DNA of 64,000 nt, taken from NCBI RefSeq assembly GCF_014858005.1, contig NZ_JACYOT010000019.1, forward strand, positions 35,522-99,521, written 5' to 3'. Origin of the DNA: Propioniciclava soli. GTDB lineage: Bacteria > Actinomycetota > Actinomycetes > Propionibacteriales > Propionibacteriaceae. The notes below the pieces were generated by a model. It was given only the letters and a program-made list of their open reading frames with translations. It had not been told where the DNA came from and ran no database searches. Positions 38,760-46,747 of this stretch are shown here, in pieces. The translations under genes were made by a program, and so were the position numbers. Within the stretch, counting starts at the first letter, position 1. Each line of letters begins with the position of its first letter.

Positions 38760-39524
38760 ATGCTCGGACTCCCCGGTGCGGGGCTGCGCGTGGCCCTGTT
38801 CGCCACGTGCATCGCCGACACCCTGACGCCGGACACACCGAAGGCCGTCGTGACGGTGCTGGAGCGGCTGGGCTGCGTCGTGGAGTTCCCACCCGGCCAG
38901 ACGTGCTGCGGGCAGATCATGACGAACACGGGGTACTTCGACGCCGCCGTCGCCTCCGTCCGCAACCACGTCCGCTCGTTCGCCGGGTACGACCACATCG
39001 TCGCGCCGTCGGGGTCGTGCGTGGCGTCGGTGCGGGACCAACACGTGATGCTGGCCCGCCGCACCGGCGATGCCCGCCTCGTCGAGCAGGCCTCGCAGAC
39101 CGCCGCCCGCACCCTCGATTTCACCGAGTTCCTCGTCGACGTGCTGGGGGTGACCGACGTGGGGGCCTACTTTCCGCACCGGGTGACGTACCACCCGAGC
39201 TGCCACGGCGCCCGGTTCCTCCGGTTGGGCGACCGGCCGACGCGCCTGCTCCAGGCCGTGGAAGGTCTCGAGCTGGTGCCGCTGCCGGCCGCGGACCAGT
39301 GCTGCGGCTTCGGCGGCACGTTCAGCATCAAGATCCCCGACGTCAGCATCGCGATGGCGACCGACAAGGCCCGCCACGTCGTCGAGACGGGCGCGGACTT
39401 CGTGGTGGCCGGCGAGAACTCCTGCCTCATGAACATCGGCGGGGTGCTGCACCGCGACGGCGCGGCCGTCCGGACGGTTCACCTCGCCGAGGTGCTGGCC
39501 CACACCCGGGCGGACGCGGCATGA
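38760..39524 (+). CDS. lutA: L-lactate utilisation protein LutA (LldE), CCG-domain oxidoreductase
   Basis: 254-residue Fe-S/heterodisulfide-reductase-like subunit with two CCG domains: GQTCCGQIMTNTGY with an earlier Cys, and HPSCHGARFLR with QCCGFGGTFSIK. With LutB and LutC it oxidises L-lactate to pyruvate. AAAGG stands six bases before the ATG at 38760; the open frame upstream belongs to noise over the SDR end. Its stop codon overlaps the lutB ATG. Confidence 0.95.
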   Translation: MLGLPGAGLRVALFATCIADTLTPDTPKAVVTVLERLGCVVEFPPGQTCCGQIMTNTGYFDAAVASVRNHVRSFAGYDHIVAPSGSCVASVRDQHVMLARRTGDARLVEQASQTAARTLDFTEFLVDVLGVTDVGAYFPHRVTYHPSCHGARFLRLGDRPTRLLQAVEGLELVPLPAADQCCGFGGTFSIKIPDVSIAMATDKARHVVETGADFVVAGENSCLMNIGGVLHRDGAAVRTVHLAEVLAHTRADAA

Positions 39525-41071
39525 GCCCGAACAGCGCCCCGGCGCAACGGCGGACGCCGGCGCCCCCGCCCGGCACGTGGCTCGGCATGCCGGCGTTCCC
39601 GAAGGCCGCCCGGGAGCAGCTGCAGCGCGCCGAGCAGCGCCAGAACCTCGCCCGGGCCACCACGCACATCCGCGGCAAGCGGGCCGAACGCGCCGCCGAG
39701 GTGGCCGACTGGGAGGAGCTCCGCACCGCGGCGGCCCAGATCAAGACCCGCGTCGCTCGGCACCTCGACACCTACCTGGTACAGGCCGAGGAGGCGATGA
39801 CAGCGGCGGGCATCACCGTGCACTGGGCCCGGGACGCCGCGGAGGCCAATCGGATCGTCGGTGAGATCGCCCTCGCCAAGGGCGTCGACGAGGTGGTCAA
39901 GATCAAGTCGATGGTCACGCAGGAGATCGATCTCAACGAGCACCTCGAGTCCATCGGCGTGGCCGCGTGGGAAACCGACCTGGCCGAGCTCATCGTCCAG
40001 TTGGGCCACGACCGGCCGAGCCACATCCTGGTGCCCGCGATCCACCGCAACCGGCGGGAGGTGCGGGAGATCTTCGCCGAGGAGATGGGCCGCTACGGCA
40101 CCCCGGCACCGCCCACGATGACCGACGATCCCGAGGAGCTCGCCGAGGCCGCCCGGGCCCACCTGCGCGCGAAGTTCCTGCGGGCCGAGATGGCCGTCTC
40201 GGGGGCCAATTTCCTCATCGCCGAGACGGGAACCGTGGTCATCGTCGAGTCCGAGGGCAACGGCCGGATGTGCCTCACCCTGCCCGAGACGCTGGTGAGC
40301 GTGATCGGCATCGAGAAGATCCTGCCCACGGTGGCCGATCTCGAGGTGTTCTTGACGCTGTTGCCGCGTTCGTCCACCGGCGAGCGGATGAACCCGTACA
40401 CCTCGCTGTGGACGGGCGTCACGCCGGGCGACGGGCCGCAGGACCTGCACGTCGTCCTCCTCGACAACGGCCGCACCGACGTGCTGGCCGACCCGGAGGG
40501 CCGCGCCGCGCTGCGGTGCATCCGCTGCTCGGCGTGCCTCAACATCTGCCCCGTGTACGAGCGGGTCGGCGGGCACGCGTACGGCTCGCCCTACCCCGGC
40601 CCCATCGGGGCGATCCTCAACCCCCAGCTGCGCGGTGTCGCGTCCGAGGTCGACCAGGCCCTGCCCTACGCGTCCAGCCTGTGCGGCGCCTGCAACGACG
40701 TGTGCCCCGTGCGCATCCCGTTCACCGACATCCTCGTCCACCTGCGCCACAAGGTCGTCGAGCACAAGACCGAGCACCACCCCACCGCCGAGCAGGCGGC
40801 CTTCTCGGCGATCGGCTGGGTGATGGCCGACGGCCGGAACCTCGCCAAGGCCCAGCTCGCCAGCCGCGCCGGCGGTGCCGTGCTCGGCGACCGATGGCTC
40901 GGCAACCGCGTCATCGGACGCCTCCCGCTGCCGATCGCCGGGCGCTGGCTGCGCGCCCGCGACGTCGACGCGCCGCCCGCGCAGACGTTCCGGGCCTGGT
41001 GGGCCGCGAGGACGCCCGCCGCTCCGCCCGTCGATGGGAGCGCGGACGCCGCCACGGAGGATCGGGCATGA
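39521..41071 (+). CDS. lutB: L-lactate utilisation protein LutB (LldF), iron-sulfur subunit
   Basis: 516-residue LUD-domain protein with two 4Fe-4S clusters: CIRCSACLNICPVYERVGG and SLCGACNDVCPVRI. The LUD domain (about 60-300) includes VKIKSMVTQEIDLNEHLE and SGANFLIAETGTVVIVESEGN (key motif ETGTVVIVESEGN). ATGA overlaps with lutA and with lutC show a tightly coupled operon. Confidence 0.96.
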   Translation: MSPNSAPAQRRTPAPPPGTWLGMPAFPKAAREQLQRAEQRQNLARATTHIRGKRAERAAEVADWEELRTAAAQIKTRVARHLDTYLVQAEEAMTAAGITVHWARDAAEANRIVGEIALAKGVDEVVKIKSMVTQEIDLNEHLESIGVAAWETDLAELIVQLGHDRPSHILVPAIHRNRREVREIFAEEMGRYGTPAPPTMTDDPEELAEAARAHLRAKFLRAEMAVSGANFLIAETGTVVIVESEGNGRMCLTLPETLVSVIGIEKILPTVADLEVFLTLLPRSSTGERMNPYTSLWTGVTPGDGPQDLHVVLLDNGRTDVLADPEGRAALRCIRCSACLNICPVYERVGGHAYGSPYPGPIGAILNPQLRGVASEVDQALPYASSLCGACNDVCPVRIPFTDILVHLRHKVVEHKTEHHPTAEQAAFSAIGWVMADGRNLAKAQLASRAGGAVLGDRWLGNRVIGRLPLPIAGRWLRARDVDAPPAQTFRAWWAARTPAAPPVDGSADAATEDRA

Positions 41072-41718
41072 CCACCGCGCGCGCGGAGATCCTGGCCCGC
41101 GTCCGCCGGGCCCTCGCCGACGTCGACGAGCCCGACCCGGTGCGCGACGTGCCGGTCGACTGGGAGTACGGCCGGCCGCTGAGCACCGCCGACGTGGTGG
41201 CCGATCTGGTGGAGAAGATCGAGGACTACGGCGCGCGCATCGTCCGCGTCCCGGCCGCGGCCGTGCCGGACGCCATCGTCGCCGCCCTCACCGAGATGGA
41301 GGCGAGCAGCGTCGTGCTGCCCCCGGGGCTGGACGGCGCGTGGCGCGCCGCGATCGAGGCCGTCGCCGCCGTCACCGCCGACGAGCCGCCGCTCACGGCG
41401 TCCGAACTCAACGCGGTGGACGCCGTGGTGACCGCCGCCGCGGTGGCGATGGCCGATTCGGGCACCATCGCGCTCGACCACGGCCCCGACCAGGGGCGAC
41501 GCGCGCTCAGCCTGGTGCCCGACCGGCACGTGTGCGTGGTGCGCGTCGATCAGGTGGTCAGCGCCGTGCCCGAGGGGGTGGCGCGGCTGGCGCCGGCGAT
41601 CCGCGCCGGGCGGCCGGTCACGTGGATCAGCGGCGGCTCGGCGACCTCGGACATCGAGCTGGCCCGCGTGGAGGGCGTCCACGGCCCCCGGCAGCTCTAC
41701 GTCGTGCTGGCCGACTGA
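41068..41718 (+). CDS. lutC: L-lactate utilisation protein LutC (LldG)
   Basis: 216-residue LUD-domain subunit of the lactate oxidation complex. ADSGTIALDHGPDQGRRALSLVPDRHVCVV and ISGGSATSDIELARVEGVHGP (key ATSDIELARVEGVHGP) are characteristic. The ATG overlaps the lutB stop codon. It converges on aldO with a single base between stop codons. Confidence 0.95.
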   Translation: MTTARAEILARVRRALADVDEPDPVRDVPVDWEYGRPLSTADVVADLVEKIEDYGARIVRVPAAAVPDAIVAALTEMEASSVVLPPGLDGAWRAAIEAVAAVTADEPPLTASELNAVDAVVTAAAVAMADSGTIALDHGPDQGRRALSLVPDRHVCVVRVDQVVSAVPEGVARLAPAIRAGRPVTWISGGSATSDIELARVEGVHGPRQLYVVLAD

Positions 41719-41719
41719 C

Positions 41720-42955
41720 CTACAGCCCCAGCCGGGCCAGGTGGGGGTTGACGAACCGGCGCTCCGGGTCGAGCCGGGCCCGCAGCGCGGCGAAGTCGTG
41801 CCAGCGCGGGAAGCGGGCGCGGACGGCGTCCGGTGCCAGCGTCGACACCTTGCCCCAGTGGGGGCGGGCCGTGTCCGGCAGCGCCGCCTCGATCGCGGGC
41901 AGGACGGCGCCCACCGAGTCCGGGACGGCCCGCCAGGTGAAGTGCAGGCCGATCGTGGGCGTTCCGTACGCCGGGGAGAGCCACAGATCGTCGGGCGCGA
42001 CCGTGCGCCTCTCGCCGACGTGCAACAGCGGGGAGAACCGCTCTGCGAGACCCTGCAGCGCCTCCAGCGCGGCGGGGGCGTCCGCGCGGGGCAGGAGGTA
42101 CTCGCTCTGGATCTCCTCCCCCACCGAGGGCGTGTGGTCGAGCGAGAAGTGCGGCCAGCGGTCGTACCACGGGCCGGGGACGCCACCCTGGGGGGTGCAG
42201 GGGGCGGGATCCATGCCGGTGACGGGGTGGCGCGGCCCGTCGGCGGGCTGGCCGCCGAAGGACGCGAGATCGGGCGCCGGGCGTCCGGCGCGGGACTTCA
42301 CCCACACCTGGTCGACGCGCGCCGGGTCGTCCCAGGAGCAGAACAGGCTGACGCTGTCGCCCGCGCCGGTCAGCGCGTCGAGGTCGGCCAGCGCCGCGTC
42401 CCACGTGACGCCCTCGAAGACGGTCTGGCTCACCTCGTAGTGGGGTTCGACGTCGAGCTCGACGTGGGTGACCACGCCGAGCGCGCCGAGCGCCACCACC
42501 GCGCCGGCGAAGTCGGCGTCGCCGCGGGTCAGCCGCACGGGGCCTCTCGGCGTCAGCAGGTCGAGCGCGCTGACCTGCGTGGCCAGCGAGCCGATCGCGT
42601 CCCCCGAGCCATGGGTGCCGGTCGCGACCGCACCGGCCACCGCGATGTGCGGCAGGGACGCGAGGTTCGCCAACGCCACCCCGGCCTCGGTCAGGGCCGG
42701 CACCAGGTCGCCGTAGCGGATCCCGGCCGGAACGCGCACGGTCGAGCCGGCGACCGTGGCCGGCTCGTCGGCCAGCTTCGCGAGCGACACCAGGACGCCC
42801 TCGGTGTCGGCCAACTCGTTGAACGAGTGCCGGCTGCCGAGGACGCGCAGCCGCGGCTCGGTGGCCACGAGGTCGGCGAGTTCGTCCCAGGAGGTGGGTT
42901 CCCGCAGGGCGCGGGCGCGGTACGTCACGGTGCCGGCCCAGTTGCGTTCGGTCAC
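41720..42955 (-). CDS. aldO: Alditol oxidase (AldO-like), covalent FAD type
   Basis: 411-residue vanillyl-alcohol-oxidase-family flavoprotein closely resembling the Streptomyces alditol oxidase along its length. RVLGSRHSFNEL contains His43, matching the histidine that holds FAD covalently in AldO; SLPHIAVAGAVATGTHGSG is the FAD loop, and ARPHWGK near the C-terminus lines the active site. It should oxidise polyols such as xylitol or sorbitol to aldoses with H2O2 formation. The GTG at 42955 fits the family N-terminus (NWAGTVTY) but has only a weak ribosome binding site. Confidence 0.9.
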   Translation of the reverse strand: MTERNWAGTVTYRARALREPTSWDELADLVATEPRLRVLGSRHSFNELADTEGVLVSLAKLADEPATVAGSTVRVPAGIRYGDLVPALTEAGVALANLASLPHIAVAGAVATGTHGSGDAIGSLATQVSALDLLTPRGPVRLTRGDADFAGAVVALGALGVVTHVELDVEPHYEVSQTVFEGVTWDAALADLDALTGAGDSVSLFCSWDDPARVDQVWVKSRAGRPAPDLASFGGQPADGPRHPVTGMDPAPCTPQGGVPGPWYDRWPHFSLDHTPSVGEEIQSEYLLPRADAPAALEALQGLAERFSPLLHVGERRTVAPDDLWLSPAYGTPTIGLHFTWRAVPDSVGAVLPAIEAALPDTARPHWGKVSTLAPDAVRARFPRWHDFAALRARLDPERRFVNPHLARLGL

Positions 42956-43163
42956 CGTCCCAGTCTGGAGCACGCCCGGCCGGACGCCAAGCCCCCGGCG
43001 CTGCCCCCCATCGACGGGCGCGTGCCGCCTCGCCGGGCGTCTTACGCCCGCGACAAGCCGTGATGCCACCCCCCTAGGGGTGTGCCGGGGTGGCGGCAGC
43101 GACCCCTAACATTTGGCCCCGTGGCCAGATGGGCCACGCGCGCCCGACACGAGGGGGTGGAGG

Positions 43164-44111
43164 TTGGCAGCCACACCGAGCACGACCAACGCCAGGCCCC
43201 GCCTGCCCTGGTGGCGTCGGCTCGCGCGGGACAGGACGCTCGTCTGGATGATGCTGCCGGCGCTGCTGGTGTTCGTCGTCTTCCACTACGCCGCGCTCGC
43301 GGGCAACGTGATCGCCTGGAAGGACTACCGTCCCTACCTCGGCATCGCCGGGTCGGACTGGGTGGGCTGGGAGAACTTCGAGCTCATGGTCACCGGGGAT
43401 CCGGCGTTCTGGAACGCCGTCCGCAACACCCTGGTGCTGACGCTCGTCCAGACCGTCCTCGTCTTCCCCGCCCCGATCCTGCTCGCCCTGCTGCTCAACA
43501 GCATGTTGAGCCAGCGCATCAAGCGGGTCGTGCAGAGCGTGCTCTACCTCCCCCACTTCCTGAGCTGGGTCGTGGTGGTCGCGATCTTCCAGCAGGTGCT
43601 CGGCGGCGGCGGACTCATCAACACGTGGCTGCGCCAGCAGGGCATGGAGACGTTCGACATCATCGGCAACCCCGATCTGTTCATCGGCCTCCTCACCAGC
43701 CAGGTGATGTGGAAGGACACGGGGTGGGCCACCATCTTGTTCCTGGCCGCGCTGACCTCGATCGACCCGTCGCTCTACGAGGCCAGCCAGGTGGACGGCG
43801 CGGGGCGCCTGCGCCAGCTCTGGCACGTCACCCTCCCCGGGCTGCGCGGCATCATCATCCTGCTGCTGATCCTGCGCCTGGGTGACTCCCTCAGTGTCGG
43901 GTTCGAGCAGATCATCCTGCAGCAGCGCGCCGTCGGGCTCGATGCGAGCGAGGTGCTCGACACCTACGTCTTCAACCACGGCATCGCCGGCAATGCGTGG
44001 GGCGAGGCCACCGCGGTCGGCCTGGTCAAGGGCGTCATCGGGACGCTGCTGGTGGTGGGGGCGAACAAGGTCGCCCACCTGTTCGGCGAGGCGGGAGTGT
44101 ACAAGTCATGA
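43164..44111 (+). CDS. Oligosaccharide ABC transporter permease (LplB-like)
   Basis: 315-residue MalF-type permease with six helices and the EAA loop LYEASQVDGAGRLRQLWHVTLP. It belongs to the LplB/polysaccharide-importer group, starting WWRRLARDRTLVWMMLPALLVFVVFHY (key WWRRLARDRTL). I chose the TTG at 43164, which has GAGGGGG at a good distance; a TTG at 43113 would add 17 residues. It is translationally coupled to the second permease (ATGA). Confidence 0.9.
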   Translation: MAATPSTTNARPRLPWWRRLARDRTLVWMMLPALLVFVVFHYAALAGNVIAWKDYRPYLGIAGSDWVGWENFELMVTGDPAFWNAVRNTLVLTLVQTVLVFPAPILLALLLNSMLSQRIKRVVQSVLYLPHFLSWVVVVAIFQQVLGGGGLINTWLRQQGMETFDIIGNPDLFIGLLTSQVMWKDTGWATILFLAALTSIDPSLYEASQVDGAGRLRQLWHVTLPGLRGIIILLLILRLGDSLSVGFEQIILQQRAVGLDASEVLDTYVFNHGIAGNAWGEATAVGLVKGVIGTLLVVGANKVAHLFGEAGVYKS

Positions 44112-45010
44112 GCCGCCATCACCGTCGCCTCGAGAACGGTCAGATCGCCCCCGGGCCCGGCGAGCGGGTCATCACCGGGATCGTCCTGCTGGCCTGTGTG
44201 CTCAGCGTGCTGATCCCGTTCCTCGGCATCGTGTCGACCTCGGTGTCGAGTTCCGAACACATCAACCAGGCCGGCGGGTTCGTGTTGTGGCCCGGCGGGC
44301 TGAACCTGGACGCCTACCGTTCGGTCCTCGCCGGGGGCGTCGTCACGCGCGCGCTCATGGTGAGCATCGGCGTGACGACGGTGGGGACGCTGCTGTCGCT
44401 GACCGCGAGCGCGATGATGGCCTACGGCCTCAGCCGCCCGGGCAGTTTCGCGCACCGGCCCGTCCTGCTGCTGGTGCTGTTCAGCCTGCTGTTCACGCCG
44501 GGCATGATCCCGAGCTACCTCACGGTGCGGACGTTGGGCCTGCTGAACACCTACTGGGCGTTGATCCTTCCCGGCATGGTGAGCGCCTTCAACATCATCG
44601 TGCTCCGCGCCTTCTTCATGAACATCCCGACCGAGCTGTACGAGTCGGCCCGCATCGACGGGGCCTCCGACTGGTCGATCTTCGCTCGCATCGTGGTGCC
44701 TCTGTCGCGGCCGGTGCTCGCGGTGATCGGGCTGTTCTACGCGGTCGGCTACTGGAACGCCTTCTTCGGCGCCCTCATCTACCTCTCCGACCAGAGCATG
44801 TGGCCGCTCACTCTCGTGATGCGCACCTATGTGCTCGACAACGCCCAGCTCTCCGCCGGTGACGTCGGGGTGGCGGGCGATGCGCTGCCCCCGCAGCCGG
44901 CCCTGCAGATGGCGATGCTCCTGATCGCCATCGCACCGATCCTCTTCGTCTACCCGTTCCTCCAGAAGCACTTCACCTCAGGCATGCTCACCGGCGCCGT
45001 CAAGGGTTGA
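44108..45010 (+). CDS. Oligosaccharide ABC transporter permease (YtcP/LplC-like)
   Basis: 300-residue MalG-type permease partnering the preceding gene. Six helices, EAA loop LYESARIDGASDWSIFARIVVPLSRP (key YESARIDGASDW) and the usual C-terminal QKHFTSGMLTGAVKG motif of the YtcP group. The ATG overlaps the previous stop codon. Confidence 0.95.
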   Translation: MSRHHRRLENGQIAPGPGERVITGIVLLACVLSVLIPFLGIVSTSVSSSEHINQAGGFVLWPGGLNLDAYRSVLAGGVVTRALMVSIGVTTVGTLLSLTASAMMAYGLSRPGSFAHRPVLLLVLFSLLFTPGMIPSYLTVRTLGLLNTYWALILPGMVSAFNIIVLRAFFMNIPTELYESARIDGASDWSIFARIVVPLSRPVLAVIGLFYAVGYWNAFFGALIYLSDQSMWPLTLVMRTYVLDNAQLSAGDVGVAGDALPPQPALQMAMLLIAIAPILFVYPFLQKHFTSGMLTGAVKG

Positions 45011-45036
45011 CGCGCCCCGTCCGACAAGGAGTCACC

Positions 45037-46665
45037 ATGTCCCCCGTCAGCCGACGCACCGTCCTGTCCACCGGCGGCACGCTCGCCGCGCTCGCCGCCG
45101 GCGGCCCGCTGCTCGCGTCCTGCGGCGGCAACTCCGCTCCGGGCGGCACCAGCAGTGGCGGGGCGGCCGGTTCGGACGCCCCCGTGGCGGCCCCCACCTT
45201 CCGCGCCCCCGAGGGCCCGGAGCCCGACATCGCCGGCGATGCCGACATCCCCGACACCTTCTTCTCCTACCCGGCCGAGCCGACCGTGTCGGTGCCCGAA
45301 GCCCCCGGGGACGGCCAGCCGTTGCGCATCCTCACCCAGACCTTCTCCCCCGTCACGGCCCAGCCGCCGCAGAACACGGCGTGGGCGAACCTCAACGACA
45401 AGCTGGGCTCGGCCCTGGAGATCCAGCAGGTGCCCTCCGGGGAGTACGCGACGGTCTTCGCCACCTCGCTGGCCGGCGGGCAGCTGCCCGACATGTTCTT
45501 CCTCGCCGAGCAGCCCGACATGCCGGACATGGTGGAGGCGACGTGCCTCGATCTGTCCGACCACCTGGCCGGAGACGCCATCTTGGCCTACCCGAACCTC
45601 GCCGCGATCCCGTCCGACTGCTGGGAGGCGGGCCGGTACAACGGCCGGCTCTACGGTCTGCCCAGCCCGCGCGGCGCCATGTCGTCCGGCGTGCTCTACC
45701 GGCGCGACGACCTGCTGGCGGCCCAGGGCGTGGCGCCCGAGTGGGACGACTTCGAGGGGTTCTTCTCCTTGGCCCAGCAGCTCAACGACCCGCGCGGCGG
45801 ACGCTGGGCGACCACGATCGTCCCCGGCCAGTACATCAAGAACATGCTGGGCATCCCGAACTTCTGGCAGTACGACGGCACCACCATGCAGAGCTGGTGG
45901 ACCGCACCGCAGATGGAGGAGGCGCTTGAGGCGCAACGACGCTGGGCCGAGGCCGGCCTGATGAACCCGGACGCCTTCGCCAGCCCCAACACCAAGGTCT
46001 GGTTCTCCACCGGGGCGGCCTACTTCAACCCCGACTCGTTCTCCGCCTGGTCGCAGTACTTCGCCGACCCGCCCGAGGGCTTCGACATCGACGTCTGCCA
46101 GATCCCCGCCTTCGACGGCGACGGCACCGGACACCTGTGGATGAGCTTCCCCTCCTACGGCCGCGCGGGCATCAACCGCAACGCCGCCGACCGGGTGGAG
46201 ACCCTGCTCAAGGTGGCCAACTACTTCGCCGCCCCCTTCGGGACGCAGGAGTACCTGGACGTCAAGATGGGCCAGGAGGGCGCGGACTACACCTTCGAGG
46301 GCACCGACCCGATCGCCACCTCCACCGGAGCGGCCAACAGCGCGTTGGGCGTCCGCTACATCGCGGACTGCCGCATCGCGAACTACCTGCCCGGGCACGA
46401 GGACTCGGCGCGCAAGCTGGACGCCAGCATCCGCGAGCTGGTGCCGGACGCCTTCCGCAACGACGCCGTCTACCTCTACTCCGAGACGGTCGAGAGCGAC
46501 TTCGCGTCGTCCGCCCAGATGTTCAACGCCCTGGAGGCCGACATCGTGCAGGGCCGCAAGCAGGTCTCCGAGTGGCGCCCCGCCGCCGACCAGTGGTGGG
46601 CCGACAGCGGGCAGCAGATGGCCGAAGAGCTGACCGAGGCCTACCACGCGGCCGGGCGCGGCTGA
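45037..46665 (+). CDS. Extracellular oligosaccharide-binding lipoprotein (LplA-like)
   Basis: 542-residue family 1 solute-binding protein. The N-terminus carries twin arginines (SRRTVLSTGG) and a lipobox LLASC with Cys29, so it is likely exported as a lipoprotein. The length and the LplB/YtcP-type permeases fit importers of complex oligosaccharides. AAGGAG precedes the ATG. A beta-mannosidase follows after 82 nt, suggesting manno-oligosaccharide or N-glycan fragments as cargo, which is inference. No ATPase gene is near. Confidence 0.93.
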   Translation: MSPVSRRTVLSTGGTLAALAAGGPLLASCGGNSAPGGTSSGGAAGSDAPVAAPTFRAPEGPEPDIAGDADIPDTFFSYPAEPTVSVPEAPGDGQPLRILTQTFSPVTAQPPQNTAWANLNDKLGSALEIQQVPSGEYATVFATSLAGGQLPDMFFLAEQPDMPDMVEATCLDLSDHLAGDAILAYPNLAAIPSDCWEAGRYNGRLYGLPSPRGAMSSGVLYRRDDLLAAQGVAPEWDDFEGFFSLAQQLNDPRGGRWATTIVPGQYIKNMLGIPNFWQYDGTTMQSWWTAPQMEEALEAQRRWAEAGLMNPDAFASPNTKVWFSTGAAYFNPDSFSAWSQYFADPPEGFDIDVCQIPAFDGDGTGHLWMSFPSYGRAGINRNAADRVETLLKVANYFAAPFGTQEYLDVKMGQEGADYTFEGTDPIATSTGAANSALGVRYIADCRIANYLPGHEDSARKLDASIRELVPDAFRNDAVYLYSETVESDFASSAQMFNALEADIVQGRKQVSEWRPAADQWWADSGQQMAEELTEAYHAAGRG

Positions 46666-46747
46666 GCCCGGGGTCGAGCCGGCAGGAGCACCTCCGCCCT
46701 GATCTCCGTGGCAAGATCCGACCATCCAGGCTCAGAAGGGCTTCGCC

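Noticed and set aside
43070..43082. CCCCTAGGGG palindrome upstream of the sugar ABC permease
   Set aside because: Only 10 bp and made of C/G runs; no flanking symmetry or paired copy, so an operator call is not supported.
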